From Cryptosporidium bovis (Eukaryota > Apicomplexa > Conoidasida > Eucoccidiorida > Cryptosporidiidae): 64,000 nucleotides of DNA. Positions 9,701-19,800 of the stretch are shown in pieces. The translations under genes were made by a program, and so were the position numbers. The stretch covers positions 145,358-209,357 of the forward strand of contig VHIT02000041.1 in NCBI GenBank assembly GCA_009768925.2, given 5' to 3'. The stretch's first letter is position 1. Every line of letters begins with the position of its first letter. The notes under the pieces are model-generated. The model was not told the origin of the DNA. It made no database searches and worked only from the letters and a program-made list of their open reading frames with translations.

Positions 9701-11661
9701 CATTAAATGCTTCTTCGAAATGGAGTTTGCCAGCTCCAGATTCTCAAAATGTACTTGAATTATTGTCCGGAAGGGGGTTAGGAGCATTAATAGGCTCAAT
9801 GATAAATTACAAACCAACTGATGGAAATTATTACGTCGGACTAACAGATTTGTCTCGAAAAGCTGGTAAGACTGGAGGCCTCTCAAATTTACTTGAGGGA
9901 ATTGGGAAAATGGAAGGAGTCATAGGTAAGGCTTCTCATTCAGAAGAAGCTGCAAAAGCAACGTCCTCTAAATCTGATGCTGGAGCGAAGGAAACTGCAC
10001 CAAAGAGTGGACCTGCAAAGGGTGCACCTCCATCCGGTCCTGGAAAAGGCCCTCCTGGTAAAGGAAAAGGACCTCCTGGTAAAGGAAAGGGACCACCTGG
10101 TGGGAAAGGTCCACCAAGTGGAAAGGGTCCACCAAAGAGTGGAAAATCAACACTAAAAGTCGGAGGAAAGGGTGGTTCTAAGGCAACTGGGCCAGAGTCT
10201 AAAACAAAGAAGTTACACTGGGATAAAGTTGAAAACATTCAAGGAACCATTTGGGATATTAAAGACACAATTAAACTAGATTTTGGCAATTTGGAAGAAA
10301 TTTTTGGTGTGGAATCAGCAAAACCAAAGAAGGCTGCAGAAACTACAAAGAAGCCAAAGGTAATGCAAATATTACCAGATTCAAAAAAGGCATACAATAT
10401 GAGTATTGCTTTGTCAAAGTTCAATGCATATACATTCCAACAGTTGCGTGATGCCATTTTAGATCTGGATAGCAAGATATTAACAGTTGAAGCAACTGAG
10501 GCTTTGTTATTAATGATTCCTACACCAGAAGAATTTGCAATAGTCAAAGAGTATATAGACGCTGGTGGTGACCTTACACAATTGGATAAACCAGAACAAT
10601 ATGTGGCTGCTATGATAGGAATACCAATGTTTGGGGCAAGATTAAATGCTCAATTGTTTATATTATCTTTTGAAAATTCATTTAAGGAATTGTCGACACC
10701 ATTATTAGAGATAATATCTATTTGCAACGAGATAAAAACAAATATAAAATTAAAGAAAGTGTTTTCAATAATTCTTTCAGTGGGTAATATGTTGAATATC
10801 AATACAGAAAAAGGAAATGCAAAGGGCTTTAGAATGAGTTCTTTGTCGAAGCTTTGCGAAGTTAGGTCATCCACTAAACCAGTGAAGACATTGTTACAAT
10901 ATATTTCAGAAATAATATGGAGAGACAAACCAGAATTGCTTTCTCTAGCTGAGCCATTGGCTTTAGTAGAAAATGCAATGAGATGTGATTTGGGAGTAAT
11001 TGAGGGAGAAATACAGTCTCTAAATTCTTCTATTGAAAAAATTACAGATACAATGAAAACTGCACAAAAAAATAATGAAAGAGCAGGACCTATGGGAGAA
11101 AAGGATCCTATTGCTAAAATATTAGCTGATTTTGTTTCTGATGCAGAACCAAAAGTTGAAGATTTGGTATCGACAATGAGTTCCGTAAAGGAGAACTTAG
11201 AAAAAATGGCTCTTTATTTAGGTGAACCACAAAACGCTATTTCAAGAATCGTTTGGCCAGATTATTTCCGTGTTATTTGGAACTTTATATCTAATGTCGA
11301 GAATGTAAGAAAGACTAAATTGGAGGAAGAAAAAAGACTTAAGCAAAAACAGGAAAATCTTGCAAAGAAAGAAAAAGCTGCCAATACTGTTAAAATTAGA
11401 CTTTCAGAGAAGAAAAGTGTTACACAACTTAAAAAAACTGTTAGTGAAACAAAACCAACATTACAGAAACAAAAAATGACGGTTAATATGGCTCCTAAGG
11501 CAAATGCTGTTAAAACTAGTAAATTAGATGAAATGGCAAGCTGGTTCGCTAGTGACCAAGAAAATGTACAAACACCACTATTCCTCCAAGAAGTAGTTGA
11601 GCAGTCGAATGATACGAATATTGCACTTACTGATTTAGGAATTGATGTCGATTTATGGTAA
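6712..11661 (+). CDS. Formin (TPR, FH1 and FH2 domains), FRM1-like
   Basis: 1649 residues, single exon. Formins nucleate and elongate unbranched actin filaments. N-terminal 120 residues are Gly/Pro/Lys/Ser-rich. About residues 450-640 contain tetratricopeptide-like helix pairs (YFRIKNFEKCKELILNCLEI, NLGLVCRVLGDCREGVQYI, HQAGNFRYALELYNEVY). TPRs are a feature of Toxoplasma formin 1. Residues about 660-1090 are unrecognised. FH1 at about 1103-1145 is a short GPPGK repeat with few long proline runs, as in other apicomplexan formins. FH2 spans about 1163-1533: the lasso/linker start KKLHWDKV, NMSIALSKF (the Ile region that contacts actin), G1358-N-M-L-N1362 and KGFRMSSLSKL. A Lys-rich tail follows. 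By analogy it supplies F-actin for gliding and invasion. The start is the first ATG. Confidence 0.93.
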   Translation: MNKGTPGKGAPPGAGLGVSKKALGPPKLGGKKSLPVKKNEISKSIPSSHPLPSPTTHSPDVSASVPPSNSSVGPVLNKSSSSLELKDSKLGPPMKSKVPSSTVLKDGDVKGGLTTIKSISKAKTHIQSQSSVQDKIDAATKSSIKTTLLRDENKLYKNNLSNCGSDTVISNRNTFVESTLPFEVGPINRLLFQDRSSSEKSSRKEIMGKNSKLTKREDGMFNLHVSVLDPALTETAEHSLAALTQTFKEEFATRHFTLTTTEKNNLLFGQTARAKPQMINEKFGAMTDSLLLLQKLEESRGGEVHEIQRIIQRLRTTALEKFLKAQYSESMLSALHCYEISRAFLTKYLGHPLEGIMVIELIILAKCCGLTGELKKGEHYLKELRLLIENTILSVADKKNDSKIGTKSDSNVNKNAAMSGNPHNNGSGAPSGSAGSGVSASATVMGPTISCDSSVLCSLVLTTADLCSLYRDHVSASFYFDKYLTLVSEVYGQSDLVMSDAYSTVASYYFRIKNFEKCKELILNCLEIRRAILGDHNKNPPHPRVADCYSNLGLVCRVLGDCREGVQYIMIALDMLMRIYNNRDFPLVQDNILALGCIFHQAGNFRYALELYNEVYRYRKSTLGFEHPDTRFVLELINQLDADTQVYLTENIRNCTDSIFVQDIQRKGLESKESMESSAENYIREIIKESLSKSSKINRMMYEESSILASPICPSIDQLRYRQVETFLIDPKNSKGLNKETKFTTSQTNEMICTSRIRALHGEVFQSLTISSTAILPHLKVRATGPDHLAVSTMLSLPPFAKSERKKLPIINIPKLTRGYPVIGDQSVVMIINEDAQVLLAKWNIPEPCVTPDGKLIAQNETDEETGLPMYLKLVDFSGKEEIEGYFKEPIWIPNAIIPLVRIRNKKKSESTKTQKLIPQMLMGGSRGFPLDIIGFEQKLPPDDILSKITGSRPDVEEIDSIKFPCISFLDSDGLVITKLPYVIDMDPFVCASTRIALNASSKWSLPAPDSQNVLELLSGRGLGALIGSMINYKPTDGNYYVGLTDLSRKAGKTGGLSNLLEGIGKMEGVIGKASHSEEAAKATSSKSDAGAKETAPKSGPAKGAPPSGPGKGPPGKGKGPPGKGKGPPGGKGPPSGKGPPKSGKSTLKVGGKGGSKATGPESKTKKLHWDKVENIQGTIWDIKDTIKLDFGNLEEIFGVESAKPKKAAETTKKPKVMQILPDSKKAYNMSIALSKFNAYTFQQLRDAILDLDSKILTVEATEALLLMIPTPEEFAIVKEYIDAGGDLTQLDKPEQYVAAMIGIPMFGARLNAQLFILSFENSFKELSTPLLEIISICNEIKTNIKLKKVFSIILSVGNMLNINTEKGNAKGFRMSSLSKLCEVRSSTKPVKTLLQYISEIIWRDKPELLSLAEPLALVENAMRCDLGVIEGEIQSLNSSIEKITDTMKTAQKNNERAGPMGEKDPIAKILADFVSDAEPKVEDLVSTMSSVKENLEKMALYLGEPQNAISRIVWPDYFRVIWNFISNVENVRKTKLEEEKRLKQKQENLAKKEKAANTVKIRLSEKKSVTQLKKTVSETKPTLQKQKMTVNMAPKANAVKTSKLDEMASWFASDQENVQTPLFLQEVVEQSNDTNIALTDLGIDVDLW

Positions 11662-12317
11662 AATAAACAAGTAAATGAGAAATAAAGCAACAATAACTAA
11701 TTATGGATTATTTAATTATGATTTTAGTATTTGAATTATATTAAAAATGGATACTATTCACATTTCAGCTCTTTATTTTAAAAATACGGCTATGTACTAG
11801 TTGTTTCATATGGAATTTTAGTTTATTGTTTGTATAACACTATAATACAATTAATTAATATTTTTTTAAATCTGTTTGTTTTTTTCCTAATTTCACATTT
11901 GAGAATGCCTGTTGAACCAAAATAAACAGAAACAAAATGAAATATTATATCGTGTGTACTGTATACAGAGAAGAATTTATTTTCAACTATAATTTTAAAA
12001 TACCTTCAAATTTGCCGCACATTCATTTTTAAAATAATTTCATATAGTTACTTGCATTTTTATGCAATCACATGTTGTACCCCACTAATAGTATATTAAA
12101 AGGCGGGTGTTACTGACCACATAATTTAATATTGAAAATTAAAGTTGAAGGCAAAATTTTATTTGTGTATCTAAACAAGATTTTTTTTCTTATAATAAAT
12201 AGAATTATATATGTATGTATGAAGAAGTGTGAAATAGTATCTGATAGAGGAATAAACGCGACAATACTCACAGAAAATTAGTTTGTTTATTTTAGAATTA
12301 GTTTATTGGAAGTAGGG
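11662..12317. other. Intergenic between formin and NDC80
   Basis: AT-rich, no coding signal. AAAGGCGGGTG at about 12098-12108, some 210 bp before the NDC80 start, is an E2F-like candidate. Confidence 0.5.
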
Positions 12318-14357
12318 ATGGTGGATGGTGGCATAAATAACAGAGATTTGTCAATGACAAACTATTCGATAAATCAAAATAAATACAAAAATACTCAGTC
12401 TCCTTCTCATTTTGCAACATCTTCTTTGTCAATAAGGGGGGGTGGGAATATTGGAGGATCTGGAAATAATGTGGGAAGTAATAATATATGGACTAATTCA
12501 TCGTCTAGAGGTAGCAATTCGCAGAGAGGCGGAGGCTACTTTGGATCTACCGGAAACATTAGTGGTACAGGTAATTTAACGTCTGCCACATTATCTTCAA
12601 AAGGAAGAAGTGCCTTTGACAATAGAAAAGAGGGATTAAAGACAATACTAACTTTTTTAAGCAAGAGAGGATATCCGAACCAAATAAATCCCAAGACATT
12701 AAATAGTCCAACAAGAGCATTGTATTTGGAAGTGTTGCAGTTCATAATTTCGCAATATGACTCTAGAATAAAAATATCAAAGCCAGATGAGGAGATACCA
12801 AGATTTTTTAAGGATATCGGATACCCAAACACAATTAATAAAACAACAATAATTGCACCGGGGGCACCAAATACATGGCCACAGCACATCACAGCAATGT
12901 CGTGGTTATGCGAATTGTTAGATTACGAACAGGCTGTATTCCCACATTTAAATTATTCAAAGGATGGTGATTATAGCTACGTAGGAGATATAACATTAAC
13001 AAGTACATTATCAAATATATTCCAGCAAGTGAATCAAAGTGGGTTTCAGAATAGTGATACAGTGAACAGCAATTTAGACTCTTCAAAATTATTGTCTCAA
13101 ACATTGAATAGAAGATTAAGTGAAAGTTATAAATTATTTTTAAATGGACAGAATGACGGAGGATTGCTTAATGAAACCCTCGAAGCATATTGTCGCGAAA
13201 GGAAAAAACAAGCTCAACAAGCTTACGAGAAGAAAAAACATGAATTGGAACAAATGAATATGGAAATACATAAAATCAACCACGAGTTACAGGAGGGTGA
13301 GCTATTGCTTCAAAGAAATCATACCCTATCACAAGATATATTGAAAATGGAGCATGCAATAGGACAGTCTCAGAATTCCATTAGGCAAATGGACAATTCG
13401 TGTAGTGATAAGGAGAATATCTTAAAGATAAGAAGGAACGAACTTAGGGATGTAGAAGACGAAATAGAAAGACTTCAGAAAAAGATTGCAAATCAGGGGA
13501 TACAACGAGAAGATGTATCTAGAGTTTACCAGGATATGAAGGTTAAAAGACAAAATATTCGCAATTTAAGAGTAGAAAGGGAAAATACCGAAAAAGAAAA
13601 CTGGGAAGTTGAACTTAAAATTGAAGATTATTCTAACAAAATATATAACATTAGCAGAATTTGGAACAACTTATATCAGGAGATAATGAATATAACATCA
13701 AATGAAATAAGAAATAACGAAGTACCATCGTTTATTCTTCTCCAACCATTAACAATTAATATTTCAAAATCGCTTGAGGATCAAGATAAAATACAAACAG
13801 TTGATGATATAATATGTCAAAATTGGAGTAATATGAAACACAGTTGTAAAAGGTGTATTGTTGAAGTCGAGATGTGGAAAAGAAAACTAAAAACGCAAGA
13901 GGTTCAATTTAGTGAGATTATGAAAAGCACTAAGGACACAATTATACAAAAGAAACAGGCTTGTGATGCTCTTGAAAAGAAGATTAAAAATTTAGATAGT
14001 GATCTTAATCTATGTGATAAAAGGGAAATGAGGCAATTGGAGCAGATACAGGAAAAAGTTAAAAATTATAAATTGGAATTCGATCAAAAAAAAGATGAGT
14101 CTCTTAAAAGACTTGAAAAGGCAAAAAGCAGAATATTGCAATTGGAACAACAAAGTAATCTTCAAGAAAACTACTCTAGAAACGAAATAATGCAATGCAA
14201 ACAAGTTATTCAATCTGATGCTGAGTCAATATATAAGATGAAAGAATTTGTCATTTATAATTTGTCTAATACGTTAAGTTCTATCGCACAACTGAAAAAT
14301 CAGACTAAGCTCAAAAATAATTCAAAACTCGTTGAAATTAACCAGATAAGAAAGTAG
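12318..14357 (+). CDS. NDC80: Kinetochore protein NDC80 (HEC1)
   Basis: 679 residues from the ATG at 12318; an in-frame TTG at 12306 is not needed. Ndc80 is the microtubule-binding arm of the NDC80 complex, with Nuf2, Spc24 and Spc25, at the outer kinetochore. An N-terminal Ser/Gly/Asn-rich tail of about 100 residues is followed by the calponin-homology-type domain (about 102-214): LTFLSKRGYPNQINPKTL, FKDIGYPNTINKTTI and NTWPQHITAMSWLCELL, the last being a family hallmark. From about residue 277 to the end is almost continuous coiled coil with Glu/Lys/Gln heptads, interrupted at about 470-510. Length matches the family. It is single exon and sits between the formin and DRE2 on the same strand. 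Confidence 0.92.
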   Translation: MVDGGINNRDLSMTNYSINQNKYKNTQSPSHFATSSLSIRGGGNIGGSGNNVGSNNIWTNSSSRGSNSQRGGGYFGSTGNISGTGNLTSATLSSKGRSAFDNRKEGLKTILTFLSKRGYPNQINPKTLNSPTRALYLEVLQFIISQYDSRIKISKPDEEIPRFFKDIGYPNTINKTTIIAPGAPNTWPQHITAMSWLCELLDYEQAVFPHLNYSKDGDYSYVGDITLTSTLSNIFQQVNQSGFQNSDTVNSNLDSSKLLSQTLNRRLSESYKLFLNGQNDGGLLNETLEAYCRERKKQAQQAYEKKKHELEQMNMEIHKINHELQEGELLLQRNHTLSQDILKMEHAIGQSQNSIRQMDNSCSDKENILKIRRNELRDVEDEIERLQKKIANQGIQREDVSRVYQDMKVKRQNIRNLRVERENTEKENWEVELKIEDYSNKIYNISRIWNNLYQEIMNITSNEIRNNEVPSFILLQPLTINISKSLEDQDKIQTVDDIICQNWSNMKHSCKRCIVEVEMWKRKLKTQEVQFSEIMKSTKDTIIQKKQACDALEKKIKNLDSDLNLCDKREMRQLEQIQEKVKNYKLEFDQKKDESLKRLEKAKSRILQLEQQSNLQENYSRNEIMQCKQVIQSDAESIYKMKEFVIYNLSNTLSSIAQLKNQTKLKNNSKLVEINQIRK

Positions 14358-14674
14358 CATAGTCTAATATATATTAATTAACATTTTTTTTACTTTTTTC
14401 CTTTTTTTGATTAACAGTAATTTCAAAGACAAGTTATAAATGAAATATTGCTGTGTGGTAGGTGAGGAGTACAATGATGGAATTATGCAACTAAATTGTT
14501 CGCCTGTCCGCTTGTCAGTTCCCTTAAGTCGTTTAAACTGCCACGTTTTTTGTCTCGTCAACTTTTAAATTAGCGTTCACAGAATTAACGTACTAGTATT
14601 AGCTAAAAAGTAATTGGCGCCAACAAGCTTTTGCTATGGTTATAAACTTGTTGAGTTTATGCTTTAAAAATAAT
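14358..14674. promoter_or_regulatory. DRE2 upstream region with E2F-like palindrome
   Basis: A perfect 10-bp palindrome TTGGCGCCAA lies at 14614-14623, 52 bp before the preferred DRE2 start at 14675 and only 13 bp before the upstream ATG at 14636. The site fits better as upstream promoter DNA if translation starts at 14675. Confidence 0.5.
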
Positions 14675-15580
14675 ATGGGTGGAAAACAATTGAAATTGTC
14701 GTTAGTATTTGGCTCTGATGAATCATTTGTGCAAAAGGTTGTTGAATATGTGAAGAATGATTTAGGAGGGGGTGATGTCCAACATGTTGTTTTAGAAGAC
14801 ATTTCTGAAGTAGGTGCTTTTAATAAATCTAGTGAAATAATTTCTATAGGATTCTTGGTTTCAGAAAATTTGGTTTCTAAAGGGGATGTAATATCACTTG
14901 ATTTCTTTAAAGAGTTATATAATGTAATTAATCATGGATCGGTGATAAAAGTTTACGTTGTTTCTTCACAAGTGGATTCTGCAAACGTAGAGGTAATGAA
15001 AAACATGGAGAGAAATCTATTGTTTTCAGGATTCATTAAAATAAAAAAATTGGGGGATCGTGTTATTAATAATTCAAATTTAAATATGAAATATCAATTA
15101 ATATCAGGTGAAAAACCAAATTGGAAACCTGGAGAGGGAAGAGTAGTAGTAAATGATATAGATCTTGAAAATTCTATTCCTGACATTAAGGACTACAAAC
15201 AACTTGGACAGGGAAGGGAGAGCTGTAAAAGCAAAGAAAGAGCATGCAACAACTGCAATTGTGGAAGAGCAGAATTGGAGAAGGAGATAGGTGTAGAAGA
15301 AGCAAGAAAAGTATATCAAGAAAAAGTGGAAAAGGGGATTGCTCGTTCTAGTTGTGGAAACTGTTATCTAGGTGATGCCTTTAGATGTGATGGATGCCCA
15401 TATAAAGGAATGCCTGCATTCAAACCTGGGGAAAAGTTAGAATTATCTGAACATAATAAAAACAATGATATTGACTTCATTCAGGAAGAAAAGGTGGAAA
15501 TTTTAGGGATTAAAGATAATGGAGGCACTGACTCTAGAGATAAAAATGGGAGAGGTATCGTTAAACTCAATCTACAATAG
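14675..15580 (+). CDS. DRE2: Anamorsin/DRE2, cytosolic Fe-S cluster assembly protein
   Basis: 301 residues from the ATG at 14675. An upstream in-frame ATG at 14636 would add 13 hydrophobic residues, but [13 protein letters not shown] fits the family N-terminus better. DRE2 carries electrons with the diflavin reductase TAH18 in the early cytosolic iron-sulfur assembly (CIA) pathway. The N-terminal about 140 residues would be the degenerate methyltransferase-like fold. The C-terminal cluster domain is clear: motif A C-x6-C-x2-C-x-C (within [14 protein letters not shown]) and motif B C-x2-C-x7-C-x2-C ([15 protein letters not shown]). These are the [2Fe-2S] and [4Fe-4S] ligands. The [11 protein letters not shown] tail after motif B is also typical. 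Confidence 0.93.
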   Translation: MGGKQLKLSLVFGSDESFVQKVVEYVKNDLGGGDVQHVVLEDISEVGAFNKSSEIISIGFLVSENLVSKGDVISLDFFKELYNVINHGSVIKVYVVSSQVDSANVEVMKNMERNLLFSGFIKIKKLGDRVINNSNLNMKYQLISGEKPNWKPGEGRVVVNDIDLENSIPDIKDYKQLGQGRESCKSKERACNNCNCGRAELEKEIGVEEARKVYQEKVEKGIARSSCGNCYLGDAFRCDGCPYKGMPAFKPGEKLELSEHNKNNDIDFIQEEKVEILGIKDNGGTDSRDKNGRGIVKLNLQ

Positions 15581-15674
15581 GCAATGAATTAACAAATAAG
15601 TATACTCGCACTTATTCGTTAGTTTCAATTATGTATTCTAAGTCAGATATATAACGAAAAGTTATCCATTACTT

Positions 15675-16112
15675 TTATTTGAATATATCTGATTCAGATA
15701 CAGATTGAGATATATTGATAATACAATTGTTAAATTCATTTATTCTTTCGCATATTTCCGCTTGGTTCAAATCGGAAAAATGTTTCTTATCGACGTTATC
15801 TTGAATGTATTTCTCCGATAACTTTATTTCTTTTTTCATTGTATCTGATATGCTTGTAGAAAGTAAATCCGGCATTGATACAGGGTCTTTGTATATTTTT
15901 TCAAATGGATGTAAAGACAATTGCTGAGAAGCAGGGGACATTGTATCTTGGAATACTCTTATACAGGCACAAAGCGCTCCTATGTCATCCAAGTATTCTG
16001 AATACTTCTGTTTCTCTCTATAATAAAATGGTAGTCTATTTACACCATCATGCAAAGATCTTATATTTGTAGAAATGTCCAGTAATATGCGATTCCAGTT
16101 CTTATCTGTCAT
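15675..16112 (-). CDS. Small helical protein, possibly Mediator subunit 8-like
   Basis: 145 residues, single exon, converging on DRE2 with 94 bp between stops. The sequence is predicted largely helical, without signal peptide or membrane segment. The layout (N-terminal helix, long helix around FYYREKQKYSEYLDDI, then MPDLLSTS and a charged helix) is loosely like MED8, where a conserved P-x-x-L-R-T motif precedes an acidic helix. The similarity is weak and I would not name the gene on it. An E2F-like GGCGCC site lies about 450 bp upstream (16558-16566). Confidence 0.65.
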   Translation of the reverse strand: MTDKNWNRILLDISTNIRSLHDGVNRLPFYYREKQKYSEYLDDIGALCACIRVFQDTMSPASQQLSLHPFEKIYKDPVSMPDLLSTSISDTMKKEIKLSEKYIQDNVDKKHFSDLNQAEICERINEFNNCIINISQSVSESDIFK

Positions 16113-16817
16113 TGTATAATTTGAATCACTATTATTAATATTACTATTGTCAAAATAAAGTTAAGAGTGGAATTTGCTACTATTGCATTTAACACAAACA
16201 TTCACGATAATATTCCGTTTGTATCGTCATCAAAGAGTAGGATTCTCAAATCACACTAACTACTCTTAATTACTTATTTCTAATTCGAACAATAAATCAA
16301 CTCATACACATCAATTTATTCTTTAAAACAACTTCCATTACCCACGTAATTTAAATAAATAAATGACGAAATAAACGACACAAAATGTATTCTTTGTTGA
16401 CGTAATCAATAAAAATAACGAGTAAATAGAAACGAAGGAATGATTAAAAAATATTATTAATAAATAGATAACTATTTTTATTATGGTATAAATAATATTA
16501 GAAACGCTTCTTGAAAAAATTAACTTTATATATAATTATTTATAATAAATAATTCGGTTTGGCGCCTAATAATAACTATTTAGTAGTAATGTCTATGTAA
16601 CTTGTAATAATTAAAAAAAACGTTTGTATCAATTGATCACATTAGAAATTTCATATTGCACAGTACATTTTCTCTTTTTGCAAATACATGAATATTGCAT
16701 GTAAATTTACTCTTTTAGTTCAACTGTAGTTCTTGCTTTTACAATATTATTCCCTGTACGATTATAGCTATTTTCTTCCCTCGAAAGAAAATAACACTAA
16801 CGATCTTATTTTCACTA
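16113..16817. other. Intergenic, AT-rich
   Basis: It separates two leftward genes. It contains TTTGGCGCC at 16558-16566, probably in the promoter of the small gene starting at 16112. No coding sequence seen. Confidence 0.5.
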
Positions 16818-19800
16818 TTATTGCTTATTGCAGTTTTTTAGGACGTGACTGTTAAAAGCATTAACATATCCGTCGGCCAAATTACTCGAACCAAAGTTGC
16901 GATTACAATATTCATTAGCAAGATCATTGACATATTTCGCTAATATTTCATTTGTCTCCTTGCACTTCTTTTTTGAAACAAATCTGTTTTGAGGATATGC
17001 CTGTAACATCTGTTGTTGTCTATACTTATCACTAGAATTTCCTCTTACTGAAGTAATTAATGACTCTAACATTGCTGATGCTGCAATTGCACCACTTCCA
17101 AACATCCCTGAATTAAAATTAATTCCTTCCTCGCTCGTACCAGTCACAGTTAATCCATTCGGCACCTGATTGTAGTTGTTACTGCTATAACTGGAATTTG
17201 AAATACTGTTCAAAGCATTAGGATGATTATTTCTTATTTCAGTATTATCATCGTTATTAAATGCACTTTGATTGTTTGAACTACTACTTTGAAGATTATT
17301 TAAATTGTGAATCTGATCGTTATCAACAATACTGCCATTTCTCATTGTTCCTCGCCTTTTTAAACCTCTTGATGCCAGACGATTTCCATTTTTAGATATT
17401 GAATTGACATTATTATTCGAATCGAATGATTGACTAGTGTTGTCCTTATTTTCAGTATTTGAATCAATTAACATTGAATTATTATTATTATTCTCAAGTG
17501 TAAAATCATCATCTCCGTTTTGTTGATGCATAAATCTCAATATCAAATGTTTATATTCTTGTATTTCCTCATTATTTATATTTATAAGATGATCATCAGA
17601 GTTATACATATTACTATTAATGGTAATTCTATCATTACCTCCGATTAAATTATCTTCTTCATTAGTGCTATCCGAATTATAATTATTATTGCTGTGATTA
17701 TGTGAAAATACAGATGTTAAAAATGATCCAGTTGGAATTGTAGTAGCCAACGAGTTTTTATTTTCTTTCTTTTTTCTCTGTTCTAAAGCTGCAGTTGTTT
17801 GTATTGTAGAAACTAATACTGAATCAACAGTTTCTAACTCAAACAATTTCTCTTCTAAATATTTTTCATTTGCATCGCTACCCATTGAAGACATATTATC
17901 ATTGCTATTATTAAAACTGGATAGTAAATTTCTGTATTTTTCATTGTTTGAAACGAATCTTATCTGATTTGCATTAGGAACATTATTGCCTTTAATGGTA
18001 ATAGGTGTTACTGTATTTGACTCTTTGACATTTTTGTTGTTATGATTTTCACTATCATTATTATTATTAGTTTTGTTATCACAATCAATTTCATCAACAC
18101 TATCAGAATTATTTTTTACAAGATAGCCTTCATTATTACTTTCATCATCATTGTTGCTTGTTCTTTCTTTTCTAAGTAAACCAAAATATTCACCTGCCAT
18201 TGATATAGGTATATGTATACTTCTTAAATCAGTAATTATGTGAGAAGGATCCCATTTTATGTAATTATTTGTGGTAAATCTGAGTATGTCCCTCTTGTCA
18301 TTATTAAAATCTTCCTTGCTAAATGATTCAGAGACAAATACCGTTTTCAAAGGGCCTTTTCTAGGATCCCATATTGTATGTTTGTCAACCCATTCTGCAT
18401 ACAAACCAACTAGTGAATGTTTTTTTCCAGGTTCATCTTTTTGCAATACAAATATTGGGGCATTTGAAGTTGCAACTGTAATTGAGTCATGGTTGTTGTA
18501 AATATCTGAGGACAATCCAGAACCTCTTGTTTTATATATTCCTAATCCAGAATTACTGTTTGAAGAGTGGCCAGAACCTCTTCTTCCTCTATTTGTTATA
18601 TAAGTTTTAGCATATCTATTATTTGTTGAGGATATATTATTCGAAATAACACCATTAATATTGTTATCCTCACCAGAAGAAGACCCTCCACCGACAGCAA
18701 TATTAACATTACCATATTTAGGCTTTCTTCCTTTTCTACCAACATATTCTTGTTCACCACCCATTGTTCCTTCATCATCACTAAGCATCAAATCATCATA
18801 TCCATATTTCAAAGACACGAATCTTCCAGATCTAGTTGTAGTTCCAGCATACCCTCTTTTCCCCCTTCCATTTCCACCTATATTAGCGTTTCCATGAACT
18901 GTAGCTGACCCAACACCTGGGCTATTTCCTGTATTATATGGATCTGCTTTATAGGAGCTTTTCCCATTAATAGCTCCTGCTAGATTCAATGAAATTAAAT
19001 TGCCATTTGTCGCACCTTGCAAATATTTTTTATCCAATAGATTATTAATATTTAATTCATCTTTTTTATATCCCTTTATTTTACCACCTGTGCCTCCCCC
19101 AATAATCATTGAATTATTATTATCCTCCATTTTAGTTAAGTTGTTTTGAACTAAACCCCTAGATAAACTCGTTGCTCCAGTTGTAGATACACTTGTACTA
19201 GTTTGACGCCTTTGTCCAGCTTGACGATCACAATACTTCGCCAATGTATGACGAACAGACACAAATGCACTCCACATCGCTTTTTCTATATTTTCTATAT
19301 TTAATTGTTTGGATGCATTCACATTAACAAATAATTCATCTTGATCTATTGGTATCATTCTCTTTTTCTGAAAACCTAGTGAATCTGTTACTTCCTCAAC
19401 CTGATAAACGGTAAATTTGAAACAATATCTTTTTTTGTCCCACTCTAAACGTAATTTTACTCCTGCTTTTGGGACAGATGTTTCAAGTAATGTCTTAACT
19501 AAACTTTCTGCATGATTATGTAATCTCTCCAAATCATTCTCCATCAAAAAATTACCACCTATTCCTGATAAATTTGCAATTCCACCTAAAATGTTTTGAC
19601 CAAAAAATTCACCGTTATTCATAATCCCACCACCGTTATTGATGAAATTTAATACTTGAGGTATTTGTTGACTAGGAATTCCTGCAGCTGCCGCTAATAA
19701 TCCTTGTGGAGGCAATAACGGTATATTTGGAATTTGTACATGACCTGAATTAGGTAATATACCTGGTTGTGCAGCAACAGTGGCACTACCTGAAGCATTG

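Noticed and set aside
9936-10238. Minus-strand Pro/Phe-rich frame within the formin
   Set aside because: It is the complement of the FH1 Gly/Pro/Lys repeat, so its regular composition is a shadow.
11911-12317. TTG start 12 nt before the NDC80 ATG, and GTG/TTG starts before the cullin (31911), the secreted gene (43484) and the SLX9-like gene (50468)
   Set aside because: Apicomplexan nuclear genes start at ATG; ATGs just downstream give better N-termini, including a signal peptide at 43535.
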